A DNA stretch of 6,252 bases from Sulfurimonas sp. GTDB lineage: Bacteria > Campylobacterota > Campylobacteria > Campylobacterales > Sulfurimonadaceae. The notes beneath the pieces were generated by a model, which ran no database searches, had not been told where the DNA came from, and saw only the letters and a program-made list of their open reading frames with translations. The DNA lies in assembly GCA_030673275.1 (NCBI GenBank), contig DAOVJL010000077.1:1-6252 (forward strand), in the 5' to 3' direction. Made by a program: the position numbers and the translations under genes. This document shows positions 1 to 6,252 of the stretch, in pieces (position 1 is the stretch's first letter; every line of letters starts with the position of its first letter).

Positions 1-1
1 A

Positions 2-241
2 AATACAAACAAGATAAAAAAGCTTAGTGATTGTAAAAAATCTTGTATTGTAAAAGTTGTAAAATTAAATGCTCCCTCAGAGCTCAAACAAAGATTCATC
101 TCTTTTGGAATTATGAAAGAAGCTATTATTGAAGTGCTGGAACATGCTCCGGCTAAAAGCACAATAGAAGTGAAAGTTGGAAAAATGAGAATTGCTCTTC
201 GTTCTCAAGAAGCCAGTCTGATTGAGGTTGTTAAGATATGA
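2..241 (+). CDS. feoA: Ferrous iron transport protein A (FeoA), 5'-partial
   Basis: This is a small cytosolic SH3-like protein that works with the Fe(II) permease FeoB. The frame is open from position 2 to the TGA at 239-241, giving 79 visible residues. No ATG, GTG or TTG lies in frame ahead of the conserved core, so the start is just left of the window. Visible FeoA features are the opening Cys-containing strand (SDCKKSC, about residues 9-15 of the visible part), the segment LKQRFISFGIM (about 28-38), which matches the FeoA pattern around 'R...LG(I/L)', and the closing strand GKMRIALRSQEASLIEV (about 60-76). Full FeoA proteins are about 75-90 residues, so little is missing. The stop codon overlaps the feoB start (ATGA), which indicates translational coupling. 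Function is inferred from family resemblance and from the adjacent feoB; together these make the call firm. Confidence 0.9.
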   Translation, partial: NTNKIKKLSDCKKSCIVKVVKLNAPSELKQRFISFGIMKEAIIEVLEHAPAKSTIEVKVGKMRIALRSQEASLIEVVKI

Positions 242-2373
242 ATATGGATACAAAAGCCTGCCCAATAACCGCTAATCATATAAAAATAGCTCTTGTAGGG
301 CAACCAAATGTTGGTAAAAGTATGCTTATCAACTCTGTTTCAAATGCGAATCTACATGTAGGAAATTTTTCAGGTGTAACAGTAGATAAAACAGAGGTTC
401 TGTTTGATTATAAAGATTACCATTTTACGGTAGTTGATTTGCCTGGAACTTATGCACTAAATGAGTACACAATTGAAGAGAGAGTAACAAGTGAGTACCT
501 CTCCAAACAAGATTATGACTTAATTATAAATGTAGTTGACTCTACAAATCTAGAAAAAAATCTTCAACTTACATCTGAACTTATGAGTATTGGCAAAAAA
601 ATGGTTATTGCTCTAAATATGAGTGATGAGGCAGCCAAAGAGGGGATAAGTATTAATGAAAAATATATGTCTCAACTGCTTGGTATTACATGTACAAAGG
701 TGTCTGCTCTTACAAAAAGTGGTATAGCTGAGCTTATTGATTCTGTCATTGAAGAGTTTGAGACTACAAGTGTAGAGCATAAACTTATTTTTAGTGAAGC
801 GGTGGAGGAGGAGATCGCTAAAATTGTTAAATATTTAACTAAGCACAAATATGAAGGTAGTAATTCATATAGAAATATAGCAATAAATCTTCTTAAAAAT
901 AATAAAATTACCTATGAAACACTTCATGATAATCCTATATGGACAGAACTTCAACCAATCCTCGTAGATGCCTCTAAACATGTTGAACTGCATCATGATT
1001 CTGATGATACAAAAGAGGCTTTTGCTTCAGAATACGCTTCATTTAACAGAGGTATAATTGCTGAAGTTTTAACTCAAGAAAAAGAGATTATTGAAAAAAC
1101 TCTTACAGATAAAATTGACAATGTTTTAATACATCAACTCTTTGGTATTCCAATATTTCTATTTTTTATGTGGGGGTTGTTTCAGCTTACATTTGAAATA
1201 GGTGCAATCCCTATGCAGTACATAGATGGTTTTTTTGGATGGTTTGGTGATACAGTCGGAGCTACTATATCAAATGATGATATTCGCTCATTAGTTGTTG
1301 ATGGAGTTGTTTCCGGTGTGGGAGCAGTTGTACTTTTTGTCCCGAATATTGTTATTCTTTTTATAGGTATAGCACTACTAGAGAGTACAGGTTACATGTC
1401 AAGAGTTGCTTTTTTACTGGATGGATTCTTTCATAAATTTGGACTTCATGGACAATCGTTTATACCTCTTGTAACCGGTTTTGGTTGTTCTATTCCAGCT
1501 TACATGTCAGCTAGAATTTTAAAAAATGACAGAGATAGACTTTTAACTCTTTTTATCATCGGGTTTATGAGTTGTGGTGCCAGACTTCCAGTTTATGTAC
1601 TTTTTGCAGGTGCATTCTTTTCTCCTGAAATGGCAGGAAATGTTTTGTTTGCGATATATATAAGTGGTGCAATGCTTGGACTCATAGCAGCTAAAATACT
1701 TAAACTGACAGCTTTTAAAGGCGCTGATGAGCCTTTTGTTATGGAGATGCCAAAGTACAGACTGCCATCTTTAAAATTAATGTGGCACACAGTTATGACA
1801 AAGACTTGGATGTATCTGAAAAAGGCCGGTACCTTTATTGCGGCAGCTTCTATGTTAGTGTGGTTTTTAAGTAATTATCCGCACAATTCTCTGCTGGAAC
1901 AAGAGTATGAAACTAAAATTCAAAATGCTATAAGTGAAGATGAAAAATTTACATTACAAAATAATTTGACTCAAGAGCTGCTTGAGGGTAGTTATTTAGG
2001 AGTGATTGGCAAGTTTTCTATGCCTGTTTTTGAGCCGCTTGGATTTGACTGGAAGATGAGTGTGGCACTTCAAGCTGGACTTGCTGCAAAAGAGGTAGTA
2101 GTCTCAACATTAGGAGTTTTATACTCTTTAGGCGATGATGTGGATGAAGAGAATAAATCTTTAGTCGCTGTAATATCTAAAAATATTCCTTTTGCCTCTG
2201 CCGTTTCTTTTATAGTGGTGATTATGATTTATATTCCATGTTTGGCTGCTTCGGTTGTATTTACCCGTGAAGCCGGTGGTATAAAATATTTCTTTTATCT
2301 TTTAGCCTTTACCACTATAGCTGCTTATGGACTTGCCTTTATTGCATATAACATAGCTTTGATGCTTATTTAA
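238..2373 (+). CDS. feoB: Ferrous iron transporter FeoB (GTPase-permease)
   Basis: FeoB is an inner-membrane Fe(II) uptake protein with an N-terminal cytosolic G domain. All G motifs are visible: G1 GQPNVGKS (21-28), the switch I/G2 region around T48 (GNFSGVTVDK), G3 DLPG (67-70), G4 NMSD (127-130) and G5 SAL (156-158). A helical guanine-dissociation-inhibitor-like region follows to about residue 280. The membrane part starts near 303 and carries gate 1 (GFGCSIPAYMSAR, 414-426), the conserved MSCGARLPVY segment (444-453, C446), gate 2 (GLAAKEVVVSTLG, 614-626) and a late PCLAA motif (667-671). At 711 residues it is somewhat shorter than the 773-residue E. coli protein; I see no C-terminal addition and no feoC follows. 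The ATG at 238 overlaps the feoA stop and has GAGG ten bases upstream. An ATG at 244 with AAGA seven bases upstream is an alternative start two codons later. Gate 1 has Ser-Ile where E. coli has Asn-Val. Confidence 0.97.
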   Translation: MNMDTKACPITANHIKIALVGQPNVGKSMLINSVSNANLHVGNFSGVTVDKTEVLFDYKDYHFTVVDLPGTYALNEYTIEERVTSEYLSKQDYDLIINVVDSTNLEKNLQLTSELMSIGKKMVIALNMSDEAAKEGISINEKYMSQLLGITCTKVSALTKSGIAELIDSVIEEFETTSVEHKLIFSEAVEEEIAKIVKYLTKHKYEGSNSYRNIAINLLKNNKITYETLHDNPIWTELQPILVDASKHVELHHDSDDTKEAFASEYASFNRGIIAEVLTQEKEIIEKTLTDKIDNVLIHQLFGIPIFLFFMWGLFQLTFEIGAIPMQYIDGFFGWFGDTVGATISNDDIRSLVVDGVVSGVGAVVLFVPNIVILFIGIALLESTGYMSRVAFLLDGFFHKFGLHGQSFIPLVTGFGCSIPAYMSARILKNDRDRLLTLFIIGFMSCGARLPVYVLFAGAFFSPEMAGNVLFAIYISGAMLGLIAAKILKLTAFKGADEPFVMEMPKYRLPSLKLMWHTVMTKTWMYLKKAGTFIAAASMLVWFLSNYPHNSLLEQEYETKIQNAISEDEKFTLQNNLTQELLEGSYLGVIGKFSMPVFEPLGFDWKMSVALQAGLAAKEVVVSTLGVLYSLGDDVDEENKSLVAVISKNIPFASAVSFIVVIMIYIPCLAASVVFTREAGGIKYFFYLLAFTTIAAYGLAFIAYNIALMLI

Positions 2374-2394
2374 CCAGTTATTAGTTTATCTTTG

Positions 2395-2406
2395 TTAAAA
2401 TTTTAA
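2395..2406. repeat. 12-bp perfect palindrome before the response regulator
   Basis: The sequence TTAAAATTTTAA is a perfect palindrome that ends one base before the ATG of the response regulator gene, in the 34-nt gap after feoB. It could be an operator or only a chance product of AT-rich DNA; similar AAAATTTTAAA stretches occur inside the kinase gene. The gap holds no clear Shine-Dalgarno sequence and no hairpin with a U tract, so I see no terminator between feoB and the regulator. Confidence 0.3.
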
Positions 2407-2407
2407 T

Positions 2408-3070
2408 ATGACAAAAATATTAATGATTGAAGACGACTTAGAGTTAGCAGAGATATTGACAGAGTATCTTGAGCAGTTTGAGTTTGAGGTTATCACCGAA
2501 GATGACCCTTTTAAAGCAGTAAGCATATTAAAATTGAAACCTTTTGACTTAGTTATATTGGATTTGACTCTTCCCGGGATGGATGGATTAGAGGTTTGTG
2601 AGGCGATTCGTGAGAGACAGGATATTCCCATTATAATTTCATCTGCTAGAAGTGATGTTACAGACAAGGTAAAAGCCCTTGAATTAGGAGCGGATGACTA
2701 TCTGCCAAAACCTTATGATCCAAGAGAACTTGAAGCTAGGATACATTCAGTTTTAAGACGCTATGAAGCAAAATCGCAAGAAAAACAAGAGTCAAAAAGT
2801 GACTTTAAATGTGATATCTCATCTATGATAATTACATACAAAGGCAGAAATATTGATCTTACAAATGCAGAGTTTGGAATTTTATCATATATGATTGCTA
2901 AGCAAGGACTTGTAGTTTCAAGAGAAGACTTGATTCACAATGTGAATGCAATTAATGAAGACTCATCGAACAAAAGTATTGATGTAATGGTTGGAAGAAT
3001 TAGAAATAAACTTGGAGACAAGTCCCTTATAGAATCAGTTCGTGGTGTTGGTTATAAACTTCTTAAGTAA
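2408..3070 (+). CDS. OmpR/PhoB-family response regulator (ArsR/RacR-like)
   Basis: This is a cytosolic two-component response regulator of 220 residues, the usual OmpR-family length. The receiver domain (about 2-118) has the acidic pocket E8/D9/D10, the phospho-acceptor D52 in LDLTLPGMDG, the switch residue S79 in IIISSAR, the aromatic switch Y98 and the conserved K101 in the KP motif. After a Lys/Glu-rich linker (about 121-132) comes a winged-helix DNA-binding domain (about 133-220) with LTNAEFGIL, the recognition region SIDVMVGRIRNKL and the wing ending RGVGYKLL. The receiver stretch IIISSARSDVTDKVKALELG and the following ADDYLPKPYDPRELEARI closely resemble, from memory, the H. pylori acid regulator ArsR (HP0166) and C. 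jejuni RacR. I give no symbol because naming differs between genera. The ATG at 2408 is needed to keep the first beta strand, yet the bases before it lack a good ribosome binding site. Its kinase partner follows 87 nt downstream. Targets cannot be read from the sequence. Confidence 0.95.
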   Translation: MTKILMIEDDLELAEILTEYLEQFEFEVITEDDPFKAVSILKLKPFDLVILDLTLPGMDGLEVCEAIRERQDIPIIISSARSDVTDKVKALELGADDYLPKPYDPRELEARIHSVLRRYEAKSQEKQESKSDFKCDISSMIITYKGRNIDLTNAEFGILSYMIAKQGLVVSREDLIHNVNAINEDSSNKSIDVMVGRIRNKLGDKSLIESVRGVGYKLLK

Positions 3071-3081
3071 CAATAACATAT

Positions 3082-3145
3082 TTTTTCTCGCTAAAGGCAT
3101 AGTGAAAGACGAGAGGAATTTTCAAGGATTTCACATCGTTGAAAA
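3082..3145 (+). promoter_or_regulatory. Structured leader: two adjacent hairpins ahead of the kinase gene
   Basis: Two inverted repeats tile the gap between regulator and kinase. Stem A pairs 3082-3090 with 3110-3118 (nine pairs including two G-U) around a 19-nt loop. Stem B pairs 3119-3125 (TTTTCAA) with 3139-3145 (TTGAAAA), seven pairs around a 13-nt loop, and starts on the base after stem A. A rival pairing, 3102-3107 (GTGAAA) with 3129-3134 (TTTCAC), joins the two loops. Stem B's 3' arm includes the first two bases of the kinase ribosome binding site. No U tract follows, so a terminator is unlikely. Pairing was found by eye with no energy calculation; a role in tuning kinase translation or mRNA processing is inference. 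Confidence 0.35.
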
Positions 3146-3149
3146 GGAG
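3144..3149 (+). promoter_or_regulatory. Ribosome binding site of the histidine kinase gene
   Basis: AAGGAG lies eight bases before the ATG at 3158, a near-consensus Shine-Dalgarno sequence at a normal distance. It fixes the kinase start and is the strongest ribosome binding site among the internal genes here. Its first two bases lie within the predicted hairpin stem 3119-3125/3139-3145. Confidence 0.75.
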
Positions 3150-3157
3150 ACCGATTA

Positions 3158-4432
3158 ATGCGCAAAAATGCTGTTTTAATAACTGTACTTTTTGCACTTG
3201 TAGTTACACTCTTGAGTGTAAGTGTGGTGTTCTGGGAGTTTTTCAAACTAAACAAACAGCGTTACATTAATCATATTTTTGCAAAACAGGCAATTATCAC
3301 TCAAATATTTCGTCAACATCAACAGCGACTCACTTCACATATTATGCTTGAAGCAAATTTAGCCATATACAATTTAGTTTTAGAAAAAGATGAGAATAGA
3401 AGAGATATTATTATTAAAAAAGCAAAAATTTTAAAGAAAAAAAATTTTAAAAGTATAGATGCATCACTTATGTTGTCAAAAGAGGGTTTTTATACTCAAG
3501 AAGTTGTTACAGATTTAACAGCAACAATGTTGGAATTTAACAAAATAATATACTTTTATATTAAGTCACCATCATCTTCGGTGCTAATTCTTGATGAAGA
3601 GTTAAAACCATACAAATATTGGTCTTTAGCGTACTCATATCTTATAATTATATTTATAATCTCTTTCTCTTTTGTTTTAATACTGCAGAGACTAAGACCG
3701 CTTATAAGGCTTAGAAAAAAGATTGCACTGTATGGTGATGGTAATATGGATATATCGTTTAAAACTAAAGGAAATGATGAGATTGCACTTATTTCAAATG
3801 AGCTTGAATCAACAAGAGAAAAAATCAATATCATCTTAGAATCGAGAACTCTTTTTTTACGAAATATTATGCATGAGCTTAAAACACCTATTGCAAAAGG
3901 GACTATTGCTACACAGATGTTAAAAACGGATAAGCAGAGAGATAGATTTAGTTCTATATTTGGACGCTTAGAGTCTTTGGTTACAGAGTTTGCTCTTATA
4001 GAAGAGGTTACATGTCTTAATGACAAAACAGACTTTAAAGAGTATCGTTTAGTTGATATTATTGATGGTGCCGTTGACATGGCAATGATAGATAAAAATA
4101 GTGTAACTGTTGAGATTGATGCAACTTATAAAATAAATGCTAACTTTAGACTCTATACAACAGCTATTAAAAATATGATTGATAACGGGATAAAGTACTC
4201 TACTGATGCACATGTAAAAATATTAATTATAAATAATGAGTTGTGTTTTGAAAGTACAGGTGAGTGTCTAAAGCACCCTTTACAGTACTATATCGAACCA
4301 TTTACAAAAGATAATCCATCTAAAAATAGTTTTGGTTTGGGTCTTTATCTAGTAGATTCTATTTTAAAAGCACATAATCAAGTTTTAGCACATGAATATG
4401 AAAAAGGCGTGAATCGCTTTATTTTCGCATAA
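3158..4432 (+). CDS. Membrane sensor histidine kinase (ArsS-like), partner of the preceding regulator
   Basis: This is a 424-residue inner-membrane sensor kinase. A first membrane helix (about 5-28) is followed by a periplasmic sensor region of about 125 residues (29-156) with few histidines (H39, H54, H61). A second helix (about 157-176) leads to a HAMP-type linker (about 177-231, with P181 and a later DEIALISNEL). The dimerisation/phospho-acceptor helix carries H239 in IMHELKTPIAKG. The ATPase part has an N box NMIDNGIKYS (N339, N343) and a G box FGLGLY (392-397). The usual DxGxG box is not visible and the segment between N and G boxes is short. This compact layout and the text around H239 (RTLFLRNIMHELKTPI, then RFSSIFGRLESLV) resemble, as I recall it, H. 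pylori ArsS (HP0165). A strong AAGGAG precedes the start. Adjacency to the regulator makes them a likely pair. The stimulus is unknown; acid sensing by analogy to ArsS is only a suggestion. Confidence 0.93.
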   Translation: MRKNAVLITVLFALVVTLLSVSVVFWEFFKLNKQRYINHIFAKQAIITQIFRQHQQRLTSHIMLEANLAIYNLVLEKDENRRDIIIKKAKILKKKNFKSIDASLMLSKEGFYTQEVVTDLTATMLEFNKIIYFYIKSPSSSVLILDEELKPYKYWSLAYSYLIIIFIISFSFVLILQRLRPLIRLRKKIALYGDGNMDISFKTKGNDEIALISNELESTREKINIILESRTLFLRNIMHELKTPIAKGTIATQMLKTDKQRDRFSSIFGRLESLVTEFALIEEVTCLNDKTDFKEYRLVDIIDGAVDMAMIDKNSVTVEIDATYKINANFRLYTTAIKNMIDNGIKYSTDAHVKILIINNELCFESTGECLKHPLQYYIEPFTKDNPSKNSFGLGLYLVDSILKAHNQVLAHEYEKGVNRFIFA

Positions 4433-4455
4433 GTTTTTAATTGTAAACTAAAGGT

Positions 4456-5883
4456 ATGGATAAAAATATTAAAATAACTATTGTTATATTCTTTGCTATA
4501 TCTTTTTTCTCTTTTGGATGGCTGAGCCACACGGCATATAAGCCTGTTCACAGAATTGAGATACCGTCAATATTAGATAAGATAAAAAAGAGTAAAGTTC
4601 TCAATGTAGTATTGTTAAATTCCCCATCAACGTATTATATCGGTCCAGATGGTCCCAAAGGCTTTGAGTACGATTTGCTTAATGCTTATGCAAAGTATTT
4701 GGATGTAAACCTAAGGGTAACTACGGCAAATACCACAAAAGAAGCTATTGAACTTAGTGCAAATTCAGATGTTCATATCACTTCTGCATCTTTGGCAAAA
4801 ACTAAATCGAGAGAGAAGAATTTTAATTTTGGACCATCATATTTTGAAGTCCAAGAGCAGGTTATATGCTCTAGGCAAATGTTGTGGGATGGGGTTTTTC
4901 CAAAAGATGTTGAAGATTTAGAAGGGTTAAAGATTACGGTAGGGGAAGATACAAGCTACAGTGAAACTATAAAGCAGCTTCAAGAAGATGGTTTTGATAT
5001 AAATGCTACATACACATCTGAGTTTTCAACGGAAGAGCTCTTATCAAAAGTTGCAAATAAAGAGATAGATTGTACAATAGCTGATTCAAATATATATGCA
5101 TTAAATCAGAGATACTTTCCAAATATAGCACTTGCTTTTTCAATAAGTTCACGAGAGCAGTTAGCATGGGTTTTAACACCAGATTCTAAAGAGTTAGAAG
5201 CTGACATGTACTCTTGGTTAAATAGCTTTAATCAAAGTGGTAAAATGGCACGCTTAAAAGACCATTATTACAGTTATGCACTCTTTTTTGATTATTACAA
5301 TACAAGTATGTTCTACAAACGTATAAAAACTAGACTTCCTAAATATGAAAAATATTTTAAAAAATATGCAAAGATGTATAATATTCCATACTTCGTATTG
5401 GCTGCTCAATCGTATCAAGAATCACACTGGAATCCAAAAGCTAAAAGCCAGACGGGAGTTCGAGGTTTAATGATGTTGACTCTTCCAACTGCAAAACACC
5501 TAGGAATTAAAAATAGACTTGATCCCAAGCAGAGTATAAAAGGTGGTGCAAGACATCTGAGGCAGATGATTAAAAATGTTCCTTTAGAGGTAGAAGGGGT
5601 AGATCGCCTGAAGTTCGCACTAGCGGCTTATAATGTTGGAATGGGGCATATTCAAGATGCACAGATACTGACTAAAAAAATGGGTCTAAATCAAAATGTT
5701 TGGAATGACTTAAAGAGAGCTCTTCCTCTGCTTTCACAAAAAAAATACTACAAAACACTAAAATATGGATATGCAAGAGGTAGTGAACCGGTTAAATATG
5801 TGGATTCTATATATGATTATATAGATATTTTACAAAAAAGTGACGATGATTTATACTCAAATAAACAAAAAACTAAGAAATAA
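4456..5883 (+). CDS. mltF: MltF-type lytic murein transglycosylase with N-terminal solute-binding domain
   Basis: This 475-residue envelope protein has two modules. A hydrophobic N-terminal segment (about 5-24) is an export signal or membrane anchor; no lipobox Cys is seen. Residues about 45-272 form a family 3 solute-binding domain, with GFEYDL (69-74), the ligand-pocket pattern [12 protein letters not shown] (118-129, R119 matching the carboxylate-binding Arg of amino-acid binding proteins) and EIDCTIADS (203-211). Residues about 297-455 form a family 1 lytic transglycosylase domain: QESHWNP with the predicted catalytic E322, GLMMLT (337-342) and AAYNVG (390-395), followed by a Tyr-rich end. 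Such enzymes cleave the MurNAc-GlcNAc bond of peptidoglycan, leaving 1,6-anhydroMurNAc; in MltF relatives ligand binding to the first module modulates activity. E. coli MltF is slightly longer (518). The gene starts 23 nt after the kinase stop. The only possible ATG (in-frame stop at 4444-4446) has AAAGG just one base before it, an unusually short spacing. Confidence 0.93.
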   Translation: MDKNIKITIVIFFAISFFSFGWLSHTAYKPVHRIEIPSILDKIKKSKVLNVVLLNSPSTYYIGPDGPKGFEYDLLNAYAKYLDVNLRVTTANTTKEAIELSANSDVHITSASLAKTKSREKNFNFGPSYFEVQEQVICSRQMLWDGVFPKDVEDLEGLKITVGEDTSYSETIKQLQEDGFDINATYTSEFSTEELLSKVANKEIDCTIADSNIYALNQRYFPNIALAFSISSREQLAWVLTPDSKELEADMYSWLNSFNQSGKMARLKDHYYSYALFFDYYNTSMFYKRIKTRLPKYEKYFKKYAKMYNIPYFVLAAQSYQESHWNPKAKSQTGVRGLMMLTLPTAKHLGIKNRLDPKQSIKGGARHLRQMIKNVPLEVEGVDRLKFALAAYNVGMGHIQDAQILTKKMGLNQNVWNDLKRALPLLSQKKYYKTLKYGYARGSEPVKYVDSIYDYIDILQKSDDDLYSNKQKTKK

Positions 5884-5889
5884 TATAAT
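5884..5889 (+). promoter_or_regulatory. Candidate -10 box (TATAAT) for the porin gene
   Basis: A perfect TATAAT begins on the base after the mltF stop codon, 33 nt before the porin ATG, so a transcript would carry a leader of roughly 25-30 nt containing the ribosome binding site. No TTGACA-like -35 lies about 17 bp upstream (ATAAAC there), which fits sigma-70 promoters of Campylobacterota, where the -35 is poorly conserved and AT-rich sequence takes its place. AT-rich DNA yields chance matches, so this rests mainly on position. Confidence 0.5.
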
Positions 5890-5922
5890 AGTGTTTTATT
5901 TTAATAGTTATTAAGGAAAGCA

Positions 5923-6252
5923 ATGAAAAAACTTCTAAAATCAGCATTTGTAATGGTAACGACAGTTTTATTTGTTCCTCTATCTTTAAATGCAAACGAA
6001 GAGATAAGATCATCATTAAAAGCCAATGGCATACCGGTATATTTTGATAAACCGGGAATATCTGATAGTTTTAGCGGTATGTTTAGTGAAGGTAAAGTAT
6101 ATGGACGCCTAAGAAATAATAACTTTTATTACAGATGGGGAACAGAAGATTCAAGTCATACTGACCACATGATAAACGGCTTTGGCGCTTCAATTGTATA
6201 TAAAAGTGCAAGCTATGCAGACTTTGATTTTGGAGTTGGTCTTTATGCAAGT
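5923..6252 (+). CDS. Outer-membrane porin, Opr/OprD-like (3'-partial)
   Basis: The first 110 codons of an exported beta-barrel protein are visible, and the frame is still open at the right edge. Residues 1-24 are a clear Sec signal peptide: Lys-rich start MKKLLK, a hydrophobic core and a cleavage site after SLNA (24/25). The mature part has the alternating polar/hydrophobic strands of an outer-membrane barrel: GKVYGRLRNNNFYYRW (57-72), then FGASIVYKSASYADFDFGVG (87-106). The order 'SFSGMFSEGKVYGRLR', then a strand, then 'G.GASIVYKSA' is typical, from memory, of the Opr porin family annotated in Sulfurimonas-type bacteria. Such porins usually run to about 350-450 residues, so most of it is missing. 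AAGGA (5913-5917) lies five bases before the ATG, and a TATAAT box follows the mltF stop, suggesting a separate promoter. The substrate cannot be told; a porin is the best call and other barrel proteins are possible. Confidence 0.75.
   Translation, partial: MKKLLKSAFVMVTTVLFVPLSLNANEEIRSSLKANGIPVYFDKPGISDSFSGMFSEGKVYGRLRNNNFYYRWGTEDSSHTDHMINGFGASIVYKSASYADFDFGVGLYAS

Noticed and set aside
77..265. 62-codon open frame on the - strand over feoA and the feoB start
   Set aside because: Overlaps the convincing feoA reading frame and the ATGA junction; its Phe/Ser/Asn-rich translation looks like antisense of AT-rich coding DNA.
1593..1790. 65-codon open frame on the - strand inside feoB
   Set aside because: Antisense to conserved FeoB membrane segments and without protein motifs.
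2395..2667. 90-codon open frame on the - strand over the regulator start
   Set aside because: Antisense to the conserved receiver domain, with no family features; a shadow of the real gene.
3082..3118. Intrinsic terminator after the response regulator
   Set aside because: The hairpin is preceded, not followed, by its T run, and the downstream bases continue into another stem and a ribosome binding site.
3420..3452. AAAATTTTAAA-type repeats inside the kinase gene as regulator binding sites
   Set aside because: They encode a Lys-rich stretch in AT-rich codons; similarity to the palindrome at 2395-2406 is what base composition alone would give.
3556..4080. 174-codon open frame on the - strand opposite the kinase gene
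   Set aside because: It lies wholly inside the well-supported kinase gene, its translation is Ser/Ile-rich with no recognisable domain, and it is best explained as the antisense of AT-rich codons.
1..6252. Mobile element, CRISPR array, tRNA or defence system
   Set aside because: No direct-repeat array, terminal inverted repeats, transposase or integrase motifs, or tRNA-like fold was seen; the genes are core-type transport, signalling and envelope functions with uniform base composition.

Overview
The window is an AT-rich, densely coding stretch whose identifiable genes all lie on the + strand. Protein sequence points to Campylobacterota (the former Epsilonproteobacteria), most likely a free-living, Sulfurimonas-like member. 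The response regulator and histidine kinase resemble the Helicobacter ArsRS / Campylobacter RacRS type, the last gene begins like an Opr-family porin, and FeoB has no FeoC partner here. The lineage call rests on remembered family sequences, not on a search.

Layout. Positions 2-241 hold the 3' part of feoA, whose start lies outside the window. It overlaps feoB (238-2373, Fe(II) transporter) by the four bases ATGA. After 34 nt comes an OmpR-type response regulator (2408-3070). An 87-nt leader with two adjacent predicted hairpins and a strong ribosome binding site (3071-3157) precedes a membrane histidine kinase (3158-4432). After 23 nt follows an MltF-type protein (4456-5883), a periplasmic solute-binding domain joined to a lytic transglycosylase domain. 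A TATAAT box lies right after its stop codon, and the first 110 codons of an outer-membrane porin (5923-6252) run off the right edge.

Reading as a system. feoA-feoB-regulator-kinase-mltF are co-oriented, with gaps of 87 nt or less and no recognisable intrinsic terminator, so they could form one transcriptional unit. The porin appears to have its own promoter. A plausible but untested idea is an envelope/iron module: the kinase senses a periplasmic condition, the regulator controls feoAB, mltF and/or the porin, and the ligand-binding half of the MltF-like protein tunes wall cleavage.

I see no CRISPR array, tRNA, rRNA, insertion sequence, integrase, frameshifted gene or gene-free stretch over 300 nt. 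No component belongs to an unknown family. The points worth a second look are the gene neighbourhood, the structured leader, the compact kinase ATPase domain and the conserved ligand-binding residues of the MltF-like protein.
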